Source: JAFMIT01 sp049421205 (GTDB taxonomy: Bacteria; Actinomycetota; Actinomycetes; S36-B12; UBA5976). Taken from it: 11,470 bases of DNA. The translations under genes and the position numbers were made by a program. This document shows positions 1 to 7,888 of this stretch, piece by piece. The notes under the pieces are model-generated. The model was given only the letters and a program-made list of their open reading frames with translations, ran no database searches and had not been told where the DNA came from. Numbering within the stretch: position 1 is the stretch's first letter; each line of letters opens with the position of its first letter. The DNA is taken from NCBI GenBank assembly GCA_049421205.1, contig JBMSMQ010000029.1, positions 1 through 11,470 on the forward strand. Reading direction: 5' to 3'.

Positions 1-485
1 ATGAAGCCGAGATGGACGAAGTCAAAGAGTTGTTGCTTGAAGCAAAAGACAATCTTCTTGCCTATGACGACACAACCTTCTATAGCCGTCTCGTTTCTGG
101 CGAAGCTGTGATGACTGTTGCATGGGATGGTTGGTGCAACTACGGTATTGCTGAAAACCCAGACATCAAGTTTGTTGTTCCATCTGAAGGAAGTGACCTT
201 TGGGTCGACACTATGGTGATTTTAAAGTCATCCAAGAATAAGGAAGCAGCACATGCTTTCATCAACTATATCTTGGATCCAACAAATCACGCTTGGGTTG
301 CTGAAAACATCCTCTACAAGGTTCCTAACCAAGCAGCGATGGATGCTGTGCTTCCAGGACTTGTGGAGACATTCCCGAATATGGGAATCACAGCAGATGA
401 ACTTCTCGAATATGAAGAGTTAGTTGATCTTGCTGATGCCGCAAGTCTCTATACCCGATTAGCCACGGAGATAACGTCCGGCTAA
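1..485 (+). CDS. potD: Polyamine ABC transporter substrate-binding protein, PotD-type (5' end missing)
   Basis: This is the C-terminal part of a periplasmic or lipid-anchored protein that captures spermidine or putrescine for the PotABC importer. The reading frame is open to the left edge (first full codon at 3), so the true start lies outside the window. About 160 residues remain, ending at TAA 483-485. The segment LWVDTMVI (Trp codon 201-203, Asp codon 207-209), followed by KNKEAAHAFINYILDP, matches the part of PotD that carries the Trp-x-Asp pair contacting the polyamine and then the C-terminal lobe. AWDGW near codons 123-137 and the FVVP..G stretch are also typical of the family. potB follows 4 bp later, with a strong hairpin just beyond the stop. 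Family assignment is secure. Preference for putrescine or spermidine cannot be read from this fragment. Confidence 0.88.
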   Translation, partial: EAEMDEVKELLLEAKDNLLAYDDTTFYSRLVSGEAVMTVAWDGWCNYGIAENPDIKFVVPSEGSDLWVDTMVILKSSKNKEAAHAFINYILDPTNHAWVAENILYKVPNQAAMDAVLPGLVETFPNMGITADELLEYEELVDLADAASLYTRLATEITSG

Positions 486-489
486 CCGT

Positions 490-1386
490 ATGGCGAATCA
501 ATTGAGCACGGGTGGGCGTGACGCACTAAAGCGTCACGCCCACTTGGCGCGTGCGGTGTTTCTTTATCCGGCAATGTCGTACGTGTTCTTGCTTATGGTC
601 TTACCAATTTCCATCATCGTCGTGTATTCGTTTTTTCAGCGCGGACGTTATGGTGGAATTGAATATGTTGTTAATTTAGAAAACTATGTCAGAGCTCTCG
701 ATTCGCTCTACCTTGAAATTCTTCGCAACTCAATTTTTATTTCACTTGCGGTCACTCTTTTAGCACTCATCATTGGTTTTCCAGTGGCGTATGCGATAAC
801 AAAACTTGATCCTAAATATCAAAATCTTGCTTTGATTTTGGTAGTACTTCCTTTTTGGACTAACTTTCTCATTCGGACCTATGCCTGGATTGTGTTACTG
901 AACTCAGAGGGTATTCTGAACCAAAGCCTGATTGGCATTGGAATTATTGAGAGTCCACTTTCTCTTCTCTATTCACCCTATGCAGTCATTATTGGTCTTT
1001 TATATGCCTACATCCCATTAATGATTCTTCCACTCTATTCAGCACTGGTGAAAATTGATCCAAGTCTGCAAGAGGCAGCGATAAATTTAGGTGCGAGCAG
1101 ATTTGAGACCCTCAGACAAATCACATTTCCACTCGCTCTTCCCGGCGCTCTTGTTGGGTGCATCTTTGTGTTTGTTCCAAGTATCGGAAATTTCATCATC
1201 CCTGAACTTCTTGGTGGGGGAAAGACAGTGATGGTAGGAAATCTGATTCGAGATCAGTTTTTGAAAGCTCGTGACTGGCCATTTGGATCAGTACTCGCAC
1301 TTTTTATGGTTTTTCTACTCGTTCTACTCTTCTTTATTCAGGCGCGGGTCAATCGCCGGATTACAGGGGAGGTGGGAAATGGGTAG
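490..1386 (+). CDS. potB: Polyamine ABC transporter permease PotB
   Basis: Inner-membrane permease of 298 residues that pairs with PotC to form the polyamine channel. About six hydrophobic segments are visible, near residues 27-48, 78-102, 112-137, 155-180, 215-240 and 265-284. The cytoplasmic EAA loop, which docks on the ATPase, begins at E195-A-A with its conserved Gly at 201 and ends in FPLALPG. Length and topology are normal for PotB. The ATG at 490 is 4 bp after the potD stop but has no good ribosome binding site: GGAG at 467-470 is 19 bases away. The coding start is also buried in a 13-bp perfect hairpin (512-543). A start after the hairpin, at TTG 544 or GTG 556, would still keep the first membrane segment, so the start is uncertain. 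The gene overlaps potC by 8 bp. Confidence 0.9.
   Translation: MANQLSTGGRDALKRHAHLARAVFLYPAMSYVFLLMVLPISIIVVYSFFQRGRYGGIEYVVNLENYVRALDSLYLEILRNSIFISLAVTLLALIIGFPVAYAITKLDPKYQNLALILVVLPFWTNFLIRTYAWIVLLNSEGILNQSLIGIGIIESPLSLLYSPYAVIIGLLYAYIPLMILPLYSALVKIDPSLQEAAINLGASRFETLRQITFPLALPGALVGCIFVFVPSIGNFIIPELLGGGKTVMVGNLIRDQFLKARDWPFGSVLALFMVFLLVLLFFIQARVNRRITGEVGNG
509..546 (+). promoter_or_regulatory. Strong hairpin at the potD/potB junction
   Basis: The left arm GTGGGCGTGACGC (512-524) and the right arm GCGTCACGCCCAC (531-543) are perfect reverse complements separated by a 6-base loop, ACTAAA. In RNA the stem can extend by G-U, G-U and C-G pairs to 509-546. No T-run follows, so it is not a classical intrinsic terminator. 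It begins 23 bp after the potD stop codon. Such hairpins between a binding-protein gene and its permease genes are known to protect the upstream mRNA from 3' decay and to lower downstream expression; that role here is inferred. It may also limit access to the potB start. Confidence 0.75.
1365..1373 (+). promoter_or_regulatory. Shine-Dalgarno site that sets the potC start
   Basis: The purine-rich AGGGGAGGT lies 5 bases before the ATG at 1379. An open frame extends upstream to an ATG at 1271 inside potB, but this site and the normal PotC N-terminus show that translation starts at 1379. Confidence 0.8.
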
Positions 1387-2149
1387 TGTTGGAAAACTTA
1401 AATGGGTATTACTTTCAGTATTTCTCTTTCTCTACACTCCGATTGCAGTTCTGATTGTGATGTCATTCAATTCATCAAAGATTCCATTCAAATGGCAAGG
1501 TTTCAGCACTCGCTGGTACACGGAGCTTTTTGATAATGAATTAGTGCTTCAGGGTCTGAGAAACACATTGATTGTTGGATTTTCAGTCACGATTCTTTCA
1601 ACGGTGCTTGGGGTGCTACTCGCAATCGGTATCACCCGATATGCGAAATCGTCGCTCTTAGAAGCAGTGGCTCTTGCTCCAGCGATTGTTCCGGATCTTG
1701 CTCTTGCAATTGGATTACTGGCTCTATTTACTGCTATTTCTCTTCCACTTGGCCTTACGACTGTCATTTTGAGTCACACAATATTTTGTATGGCATTTGT
1801 TGCAGCGATTGTAAGAAGTCGTCTTCTTCAAATGGATCCATCCTTAGAAGAAGCGGCATTTGATTTGGGAGACTCACAGCGCGGAATCTTCTTCAGAGTT
1901 ACTGTTCCGAATCTGATGCCAGCAATAATTGCAGGTGCATTACTTTCATTTACTCTTTCCATTGATGAATTTGTTATTACCTTCTTCACGAATGGTCCAA
2001 CAACACCGACTTTGCCAATGGTGATTTATTCAATGGTGCGATTTGGCGTGACACCTGAAATCAATGCCCTTGCAAGTCTCGTATTACTTGCAAGTCTCAT
2101 CATTGTCGTCGTAAGTCTTAGAAGAGTGAAAGTGAGTGATTCATTTTGA
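1379..2149 (+). CDS. potC: Polyamine ABC transporter permease PotC
   Basis: Second membrane subunit of the polyamine importer, 256 residues. Hydrophobic segments lie near residues 8-28, 58-82, 94-118, 125-145, 183-205 and 233-248. The EAA loop starts at E158-A-A with Gly164, and SIDEFVITFF (194-203) is the stretch typical of PotC proteins just after it. The chosen ATG has a near-ideal ribosome binding site (1365-1373), overlaps the end of potB by 8 bp and gives the usual PotC length. A start at 1271 would add 36 residues read from potB sequence in another frame and is unlikely. The stop TGA (2147-2149) overlaps the TTG start of potA, which points to translational coupling. Confidence 0.92.
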   Translation: MGSVGKLKWVLLSVFLFLYTPIAVLIVMSFNSSKIPFKWQGFSTRWYTELFDNELVLQGLRNTLIVGFSVTILSTVLGVLLAIGITRYAKSSLLEAVALAPAIVPDLALAIGLLALFTAISLPLGLTTVILSHTIFCMAFVAAIVRSRLLQMDPSLEEAAFDLGDSQRGIFFRVTVPNLMPAIIAGALLSFTLSIDEFVITFFTNGPTTPTLPMVIYSMVRFGVTPEINALASLVLLASLIIVVVSLRRVKVSDSF

Positions 2150-3180
2150 ACCGAAATTCCTTGCTAGAGATAAGTGCTGTATCGAAGTCCTTCGGCACAG
2201 TACAAGCTCTTCGTAATGTCAGTCTTGATGTGAAAGAGAATGAATTTTTCGCCCTGCTTGGACCATCGGGGTGCGGAAAAACCACGTTACTCAGAGCACT
2301 TGCAGGGTTTGAATCACTCGATAAAGGTGACATCACACTTGATGGAAAAGATTTGCTATCTGAACCTGCAAATCGTCGCCCAGTGAACTTGATGTTTCAG
2401 TCATATGCACTTTTTCCTCATCTTTCTGTTTATGAAAATATTGCGTATGGACTGAAACGTGAAAAACTCTCCAAAGATGAAATTAGCTCTCGTGTCGATG
2501 AAGTGCTTAGAACAGTAGGTCTCTTAGAACTTGCAAGACGCAGACCTGCCCAGCTTTCAGGTGGTCAAAAGCAGCGGGTAGCGCTTGCCAGAGCGATTGT
2601 GAAGAAGCCAAAAATCCTGTTACTTGACGAACCACTCTCAGCACTTGATAGAAAAGTCCGGGTAGAAATGCAGCTAGAGTTGAAACGCCTTCAGCATGAA
2701 GTTGGCATCACATTCATCATTGTGACTCATGATCAAGAAGAAGCGATGTCAATGGCTGATCGAATTGCTGTGATGAATAATGGTGAAGTTGTTCAGGTTG
2801 CCTCACCTTTTGAACTCTACAGAAATCCACAGAACACCTTTGTTGCCGACTTCATCGGAACGAGCAATCTGATTAAAGGCAAACTTACTAATGCATCATT
2901 CCATCTCAAAAATGCTTCGAGCGTTCCCTGCTCACATCAATCTCTTTCAGAGGAAGCACTCTGGATGCTTCGTCCAGAAGAAATAGTGGTGAGTGACACT
3001 GGAATCAAAGCAACAGTAATGAACTCGAATTTCTATGGAGCTCATTGTCTACTTCTTGTTGAGTGTGGACTTGAGAAACCATTGAAGTTGCATGTTTCGA
3101 GTGCAAATGTTCCGCCTGTTGGATCAGAGTTAACGATTACCTGGGCACGTGATGCAGGGGTTATCCTGAATGAAAGTTAG
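2146..3180 (+). CDS. potA: Polyamine ABC transporter ATP-binding protein PotA
   Basis: Cytoplasmic ATPase of the importer, 344 residues. In order: Walker A GPSGCGKT (39-46), Q-loop Gln85, signature LSGGQ (137-141), Walker B ILLLDEP (157-163), D-loop SALD (165-168) and switch His195. The C-terminal regulatory TOBE-type domain follows, with MLRPEEI at 274-280. All catalytic residues are present and the length is normal for PotA. Translation appears to begin at TTG 2146, which overlaps the potC stop in a TTGA arrangement. A second TTG at 2161 would shorten the protein by five residues without losing a motif. The next gene starts inside its last codons, an 11-bp overlap. Substrate is inferred from the neighbouring permeases and catabolic enzymes. 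Confidence 0.93.
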   Translation: MNRNSLLEISAVSKSFGTVQALRNVSLDVKENEFFALLGPSGCGKTTLLRALAGFESLDKGDITLDGKDLLSEPANRRPVNLMFQSYALFPHLSVYENIAYGLKREKLSKDEISSRVDEVLRTVGLLELARRRPAQLSGGQKQRVALARAIVKKPKILLLDEPLSALDRKVRVEMQLELKRLQHEVGITFIIVTHDQEEAMSMADRIAVMNNGEVVQVASPFELYRNPQNTFVADFIGTSNLIKGKLTNASFHLKNASSVPCSHQSLSEEALWMLRPEEIVVSDTGIKATVMNSNFYGAHCLLLVECGLEKPLKLHVSSANVPPVGSELTITWARDAGVILNES

Positions 3181-4567
3181 TTCTGACTTTGCGCTCCAGG
3201 ACGCAGTTCGTGCATCAGTGTGGTCACAGTATTTTCCAAGTGACTTTGGGTTTCCTAAAGTAGAGAACTCACTTTCAACTGATTTACTCATTATTGGAGG
3301 TGGATTCACCGGTCTCTGGGCTGCAATTCTTGCTAAAGAACAATATCCCAGCCTTGCTGTCACTCTCGTCGATGGAGAAACCATAGGGCATGCGGCATCC
3401 TCAAGAAACGGTGGCTTCATTTCAGAAAGCCTCACTCACGGACATGCTCACGGTCAATCACTCTGGCCGAAAGAAATGCCCGCACTTGTTGAGTTGGGTC
3501 GAGAGAACATGCGTGAGATTCAAGCATTTTTAGCGCGTCATCGCATTGATGCCGACTTTGTCTATTGTGGGAAATCCTCAGTTGCGGTGAATGATGTGCA
3601 GGTCAAAATGCTCAAAGCTGCGTATGAAATCCAGAAACGCTTTGGCGAAGATGTAACACTCCTTTCAAAAGAAGAAGCGCAAAGAGATATCGCATCTCCA
3701 ACGTATTTAGGTGGGATTCGACTTCGAACTGGAAATGGACTTTTTAACCCAGTCAAACTCATCGTTGGAATGACGAAAGTTGCCGTGAACATGGGTGTTC
3801 AAATCTATGAGAAATCAAAAATCACAGCAATTATGGATGACCAAGCAGGTGTTTCACTTACGTGCAACAATGTCATTATCAAAAGTAAGAAAGTCATTTT
3901 GGCAACGAATGCGTTTACACCACTATTAAAAAGTGTGGAAAGACGTGTCTTACCACTTTTTGATCACGTATTAGCAACCGAAGTACTTTCCGAATCACAA
4001 TTATCGTCCCTTGGCTGGTATGAATCACAAGGTGTGACAGATATGGGTAACCAATTTCACTATTATCGAAAGACACCAGATAATCGAATTTTGTGGGGAG
4101 GTTATGATGCGAATTACTACTATGGAAATGACTCTTCACCAGCCCGCGAAATTCGACCAGAATCTCATCAACTACTTGCTCGCCAATTTCAAGAAACCTT
4201 CCCACAACTTGAAGGAGTGAGATTTGAATATCAATGGGCAGGTCTTATCGATTCCACGTCTCGTTTCACCCCATACTTTAAAACCACGATGAACAACAAA
4301 GTGTCGTTCGCAATAGGATTCACAGGTCTTGGAACAGGATCATCACGATTTGGAGCACAAATTGCACTTGACCTTCTTTTCAACCCGAAGTCAGAGCTTT
4401 TGAAATTTGATATGGTGAAGAAGTCACCAATTCCATTTCCTCCAGAGCCCCTTCGCTATATGACAGTTGGCTTCACCAGAAAGCAATTGCAACGTGAAGA
4501 TCTGAATGGTAAACGAGGATTGTGGTTGCGTATCCTCGATTTCTTTGGTGTTGGATTTAATAGTTAG
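3170..4567 (+). CDS. FAD-dependent amine oxidoreductase, PuuB-like
   Basis: Flavoprotein of the D-amino-acid-oxidase fold, 465 residues. The FAD-binding start is IIGGGFTG (41-48), with an acidic residue at the end of the second strand (D68) and SSRNGG (78-82). The C-terminal FAD segment is GFTGLGTGSSRFGA (383-396). NQFHYYRKTPDNRILWGG (294-311) and FPQLEGVRFEYQWAG (344-358) resemble E. coli gamma-glutamylputrescine oxidase PuuB as I know that sequence. It probably oxidises putrescine, a glutamylated putrescine or a related amine to an aldehyde, with release of ammonia and peroxide; the exact substrate is inferred. The ATG at 3170 lies inside the end of potA and has AGGGG (3156-3160) 9 bases upstream. 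The aldehyde dehydrogenase follows after 7 bp. No glutamate-putrescine ligase gene is in the window. Confidence 0.85.
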   Translation: MKVSSDFALQDAVRASVWSQYFPSDFGFPKVENSLSTDLLIIGGGFTGLWAAILAKEQYPSLAVTLVDGETIGHAASSRNGGFISESLTHGHAHGQSLWPKEMPALVELGRENMREIQAFLARHRIDADFVYCGKSSVAVNDVQVKMLKAAYEIQKRFGEDVTLLSKEEAQRDIASPTYLGGIRLRTGNGLFNPVKLIVGMTKVAVNMGVQIYEKSKITAIMDDQAGVSLTCNNVIIKSKKVILATNAFTPLLKSVERRVLPLFDHVLATEVLSESQLSSLGWYESQGVTDMGNQFHYYRKTPDNRILWGGYDANYYYGNDSSPAREIRPESHQLLARQFQETFPQLEGVRFEYQWAGLIDSTSRFTPYFKTTMNNKVSFAIGFTGLGTGSSRFGAQIALDLLFNPKSELLKFDMVKKSPIPFPPEPLRYMTVGFTRKQLQREDLNGKRGLWLRILDFFGVGFNS

Positions 4568-4569
4568 GA
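4566..4569 (+). promoter_or_regulatory. Shine-Dalgarno site for the aldehyde dehydrogenase
   Basis: AGGA overlaps the stop codon of the oxidoreductase gene. It is 2 bases from the ATG at 4572 and 5 bases from the ATG at 4575, so spacing favours the second ATG of the ATGATG pair. Confidence 0.55.
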
Positions 4570-4574
4570 CAATG

Positions 4575-6023
4575 ATGACATTCATTCATGGTGAGAAAAT
4601 CCTCGGTGAAGGTGAAACCATCACAATTATCAATCCTGCCAAGGTAGATGACTCCTATCAATACAGAGCAAGTGCTCTATCCCAAGTGAAAGCTGCAATC
4701 GAATCGTGCCAACAAGCATTCTCTGAATGGAAAATGCTTACACCAAGTCAACGCAGCAAGACTCTTCTACACTTTGCAGACGTTATCTCCAGCGACGTAG
4801 AAACACTCACAGAACTCGAAGTACGTGAAACCGGAAAACCTGTCGCAGTTGTTCGAGATGGAGAAATTCCATTTGCAGTTGACAATCTCCGATTCTTTGC
4901 GGCCGCATCTCGTTCACTTGAAGGGTCAGGTGCAGGAGTCTTAAGTCAGGGTTTCACATCTATTCTTTTAAAGAAACCCCTAGGTGTTGTCGCTGGTATT
5001 GCACCTTGGAATTTTCCATTAATTATGGCGATTTGGAAGTTCGGTCCAGCACTTGCTGCAGGTAATGCCATGATTTTGAAACCCGCACCGCAAACCCCAA
5101 GCACTGCACTTCGCCTTGCTGAACTTGCAATTGAAGCGGGACTTCCAGCAGGATTACTTAACGTGGTGACTGGTACTGCTGATGTTGGATCACTGCTTTC
5201 CTCACACAAAGATGTTGCGATGGTGTCGTTAACCGGCTCAACGCGAACTGGTATCGCCGTAATGCAAAGTGCAAGTGAACACACTAAACGAGTTCATCTA
5301 GAACTTGGTGGGAAAGCACCAGCTTTGGTTTTTGATGATGCGAATCTTGATGAAATGGCACGTGCAGTTGCACTTGGTGCCACGTATAACTCAGGTCAGG
5401 ACTGCACTGCCGCAACCCGCGTCTATATTCATCGAAGTATTTTTGATGAAGCCATCTCAAAGCTCACAGTAGTTTTGAAATCAATTCGAGTTGGTGATCC
5501 ATATGACTCCTCAACAGACATCGGTCCTCTAATATCTCGAGCGCATCTCGAAAAAGTTCAAGGGTTTATCGAAGGTGCACTCACTCGTGGAGCAATCCTT
5601 CATTTCGGGGGAAAAGCCATAAGCGGAGAGGGCCATTATTTCGAGCCAACACTACTTTCAAATGTTGAACAGTATGATGTAGTGGTTCAGGATGAAATCT
5701 TTGGTCCAGTGCTTGTGGCTATTCCATTTTCTGATGAAAATGAAGTCATCAATCTGGCAAATGATTGCAAGTATGGCCTTGCATCATCAGTGTGGACACA
5801 TGATGTTGCACGCGCACTCAGAGTTTCTGAACAACTAGAAGTTGGAGTGACCTGGATCAATGATCACCTACCTATTGCCTCAGAAGCACCACATGGTGGG
5901 GTGAAAGGAAGTGGCTTTGGAAAAGATATGAGTCACGAAGCATTACTCGAATACTCCGTGACTCATCACATCATGATCAAGCACGCTGTTCCAGTCGTGC
6001 ATGACTCATTTAGACCTGCGTAG
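4575..6023 (+). CDS. patD: Gamma-aminobutyraldehyde dehydrogenase-like (PatD/YdcW-like)
   Basis: NAD(P)-dependent aldehyde dehydrogenase of 482 residues, probably turning 4-aminobutyraldehyde into GABA. Visible motifs are PWNFP with Asn146, LELGGK with the general base Glu243, GQDCTAA with the catalytic Cys277, and EIFGPV (374-379). GQDCTAATR, TWIND, PHGG and GKDMS match E. coli PatD more closely than a general aldehyde dehydrogenase; this is comparison from memory. Its place directly after an amine oxidoreductase and a polyamine importer supports the assignment. The frame is open back to 4506 within the preceding gene, but those 22 or 23 extra residues are unlike the family. The ribosome binding site AGGA favours ATG 4575, with ATG 4572 also possible. 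The stop lies 2 bp from the stop of the converging operon. Confidence 0.88.
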   Translation: MTFIHGEKILGEGETITIINPAKVDDSYQYRASALSQVKAAIESCQQAFSEWKMLTPSQRSKTLLHFADVISSDVETLTELEVRETGKPVAVVRDGEIPFAVDNLRFFAAASRSLEGSGAGVLSQGFTSILLKKPLGVVAGIAPWNFPLIMAIWKFGPALAAGNAMILKPAPQTPSTALRLAELAIEAGLPAGLLNVVTGTADVGSLLSSHKDVAMVSLTGSTRTGIAVMQSASEHTKRVHLELGGKAPALVFDDANLDEMARAVALGATYNSGQDCTAATRVYIHRSIFDEAISKLTVVLKSIRVGDPYDSSTDIGPLISRAHLEKVQGFIEGALTRGAILHFGGKAISGEGHYFEPTLLSNVEQYDVVVQDEIFGPVLVAIPFSDENEVINLANDCKYGLASSVWTHDVARALRVSEQLEVGVTWINDHLPIASEAPHGGVKGSGFGKDMSHEALLEYSVTHHIMIKHAVPVVHDSFRPA

Positions 6024-6025
6024 TC

Positions 6026-7081
6026 CTACTTATTGTCAAGAATTCGCTGGACGAATGACCAATCGGCATACTCACTTGGAGTGAGTGGTTCTTCATAGGT
6101 CAAAAGATCACCAAGACGAATCCAGAGTTCTTGAACTTTTCGATAGAAATCAAAGGCTCCATTATCAATTTCTGACTGTGAGAAGGTAGTGAAGTCAACT
6201 GATTCTGTAAGTAGTGCATCTTCTTCTGTAACACCAATTGCTTCGGCGAAAATTGCAAGTTTCTCAGGGTCTGCCTTGTAGTCACCATTGAGATAGTTCT
6301 CGGTGGTACGCATCAAAGCTCGAATGAACGCTTGTCCAATCTCTGGTTCTTCTTCAAGCAAACGTGGACCAAATGCATATCCAAGATTCCGAGCGCTTTT
6401 AGGGTAGTCCACTACTTTTTTCGCCTTGCCATTTTCTAGAAACAAAAGTGAGTTTGGTGGACCGAAGTACGCCATATCTATTACACCACTATCAAGACTC
6501 AACGCAATGTCTTCAATCGGGATAATTGCGACTTCAAGATCATCAAGCGTGAGTCCGCCTGTGGCTAAATACTCTTCAATGATTAAGGAAGACATTTGGC
6601 CCCAACCTTGAGATGACCCAATAATTTTGCCCTTCAGTGCAGCAGCACCTTGATCGGCAATTTCGCTCTTGACAAAGAGTCCACTTGCTTCAGCATTTTC
6701 GGCACCTGCATAGACCATTTTTACTTCCGCACCGCCAGCAATTGCATTAAAGAACGGAACAGTGATACCAAACGCTGACACATCCACCAAACCAGATGCA
6801 AGTGCAGGGATTGCCTCAGTTGAGGGCAATGCAACATATTCAATAGTGATATTTTCTTTTGCGAATTCTCCCGCTACATCAGCTACTTTGAGAGCAGCAA
6901 AACCCTCATTGTTGGTTGCGATACTCACTTTTAAGGTTACAGGGTTTTCCAGGGGTTGTGGCTCTAAGGATCCAGACAACTCACCCTGATTCAACTCTGT
7001 ATCACTTGAGCAACCACTTAGAACAAAAGAAACCGCTAGAAAAGCAGCTAAAATATTTACGATTCGGTGCTTCTTAAACAC
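6026..7081 (-). CDS. ABC transporter substrate-binding lipoprotein, NMT1/SsuA type
   Basis: Extracytoplasmic binding protein of 351 residues, last gene of the minus-strand operon. A lipoprotein signal is clear: FKKHR, a hydrophobic stretch (8-21) and lipobox LSGC with Cys24. The mature protein has the NMT1/THI5-like pattern, with SIATNNEGFAAL (53-64), a strand ending in YVALPST, then IPALASGLVDVSAFG (91-105) and a hinge near GKIIGSSQGWG (151-161). Members bind nitrate, taurine, aliphatic sulfonates, thiamine precursors or aromatic acids; the ligand here is not evident. The frame extends to a GTG at 7096 with no ribosome binding site. AGAGGA at 7088-7093, six bases before GTG 7081, makes the shorter form more likely. 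The permease gene ends 30 bp upstream. Confidence 0.85.
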   Translation of the reverse strand: MFKKHRIVNILAAFLAVSFVLSGCSSDTELNQGELSGSLEPQPLENPVTLKVSIATNNEGFAALKVADVAGEFAKENITIEYVALPSTEAIPALASGLVDVSAFGITVPFFNAIAGGAEVKMVYAGAENAEASGLFVKSEIADQGAAALKGKIIGSSQGWGQMSSLIIEEYLATGGLTLDDLEVAIIPIEDIALSLDSGVIDMAYFGPPNSLLFLENGKAKKVVDYPKSARNLGYAFGPRLLEEEPEIGQAFIRALMRTTENYLNGDYKADPEKLAIFAEAIGVTEEDALLTESVDFTTFSQSEIDNGAFDFYRKVQELWIRLGDLLTYEEPLTPSEYADWSFVQRILDNK

Positions 7082-7087
7082 AAAGAT

Positions 7088-7093
7088 TCCTCT
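7088..7093 (-). promoter_or_regulatory. Shine-Dalgarno site that sets the binding-protein start
   Basis: On the minus strand AGAGGA lies six bases before GTG 7081. It falls within the five extra codons of the longer reading that starts at GTG 7096, so it argues for the shorter protein. Confidence 0.7.
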
Positions 7094-7111
7094 CACTGTA
7101 GAACCAGAATC

Positions 7112-7888
7112 CTAGCCAGAGAATCCGCCCACTTTGCTGTCAGACACTCCACTCCAAGGCGTAGCCCGATTTCCCATAAATTTCACTAGATTCTGAAGTG
7201 CATAACCCAGAAGACCAACCACCACAATTCCAACATATGCGTCTTCATATTTCAGTAGTAATCGTGAATTAAAAATCAAGTATCCGAGCCCTGAATCTCC
7301 AACAATAAATTCAGATGAAATCGTTATGAGAGTGGCGACAGCAATACCAATGCGCAATCCTGTGAAGACGGAGGGAAGGCTCGCTGGCAAAACAATATGT
7401 CGAATTATAGAGAACTGTCGATGAGTAATTGTTCTTGCGATAGCAAAATATTCAACTGGGATATTCGATACTGCACCAAGCGTATTAACCCAAACATAGA
7501 AAAATACTGTGATTGCAATGAGCGCAATTTTCGGTGGATTTCCAAAGCCGAAAATCAGTAAGAAAATCGGAAGCAATACGATTTTTGGAATTGTGTAGAT
7601 CGCAGAAAGAAGTGGTTCAAGAAGATTTCTGAGAAGTGAATTAAGAGCCATGAAAACACCAACGACATAGCCGAGTGTTGCTCCAATGAAAAAGCCAACT
7701 GATAATCGGCTAAGAGTTGCGAATAACTCAACGAAGAGAGTTCCATCGGAGATACGTTCGATACCAACGATTGCAATCTTCGACGGAGCGGGAAAAAATA
7801 ATGGATTAATAAAACCAGTCGAACTTCCCAATTGCCAGAGGATCAATAAAGAGACGGGGAGTATGATGCCCAAGATTTTAAGTCGCAT
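7112..7888 (-). CDS. ABC transporter permease, NitT/TauT (SsuC/TauC-like) type
   Basis: Membrane subunit of 258 residues of an importer in the taurine/sulfonate/nitrate group. Hydrophobic segments lie near residues 5-20, 58-80, 98-116, 119-138, 175-200 and 215-232. The N-terminal WQLGSSTGFINPLFFPAP is the usual periplasmic entry of SsuC/TauC proteins. The EAA-type loop starts at E146 (EYFAIARTITHRQF) and ends in VLPASLPSVFTGLRIG, but the conserved Gly of the loop is replaced, so it is a variant form. The ATG directly follows the TAA of the ATPase gene, with zero spacing, and GGGGTGAAG upstream can serve as the ribosome binding site. The pairing with the flanking ATPase and binding protein is clear; the substrate is not. 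Confidence 0.88.
   Translation of the reverse strand: MRLKILGIILPVSLLILWQLGSSTGFINPLFFPAPSKIAIVGIERISDGTLFVELFATLSRLSVGFFIGATLGYVVGVFMALNSLLRNLLEPLLSAIYTIPKIVLLPIFLLIFGFGNPPKIALIAITVFFYVWVNTLGAVSNIPVEYFAIARTITHRQFSIIRHIVLPASLPSVFTGLRIGIAVATLITISSEFIVGDSGLGYLIFNSRLLLKYEDAYVGIVVVGLLGYALQNLVKFMGNRATPWSGVSDSKVGGFSG

Noticed and set aside
1271..1378. Upstream extension of potC to an ATG inside potB
   Set aside because: The extra residues do not resemble a PotC N-terminus, and AGGGGAGGT sits at the right distance from ATG 1379.
2069..2098. A 12-bp direct repeat CTTGCAAGTCTC, at 2069 and 2087, in potC
   Set aside because: It encodes LASL twice in the last membrane helix; low-complexity helix codons explain it without a mobile or regulatory role.
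4946..5284. Open frame of about 112 codons antisense to the aldehyde dehydrogenase gene
   Set aside because: Composition follows the complement of the real gene, there is no ribosome binding site, and no recognisable domain.
5981..6000. GCACG/CGTGC inverted repeat near the convergent gene ends as a terminator
   Set aside because: Five pairs, a 10-base loop and no T-run on either strand; also inside the dehydrogenase coding sequence.
7109..7114. TAGGAT on the minus strand as an internal -10 for the binding-protein gene
   Set aside because: It overlaps the permease stop codon and no -35-like hexamer is seen at proper spacing; a hexamer alone is too common.
7082..7114. Possible stem GGATTC/GAATCT between the permease and binding-protein genes
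   Set aside because: Only about five pairs with a long loop; far weaker than the potD/potB hairpin.
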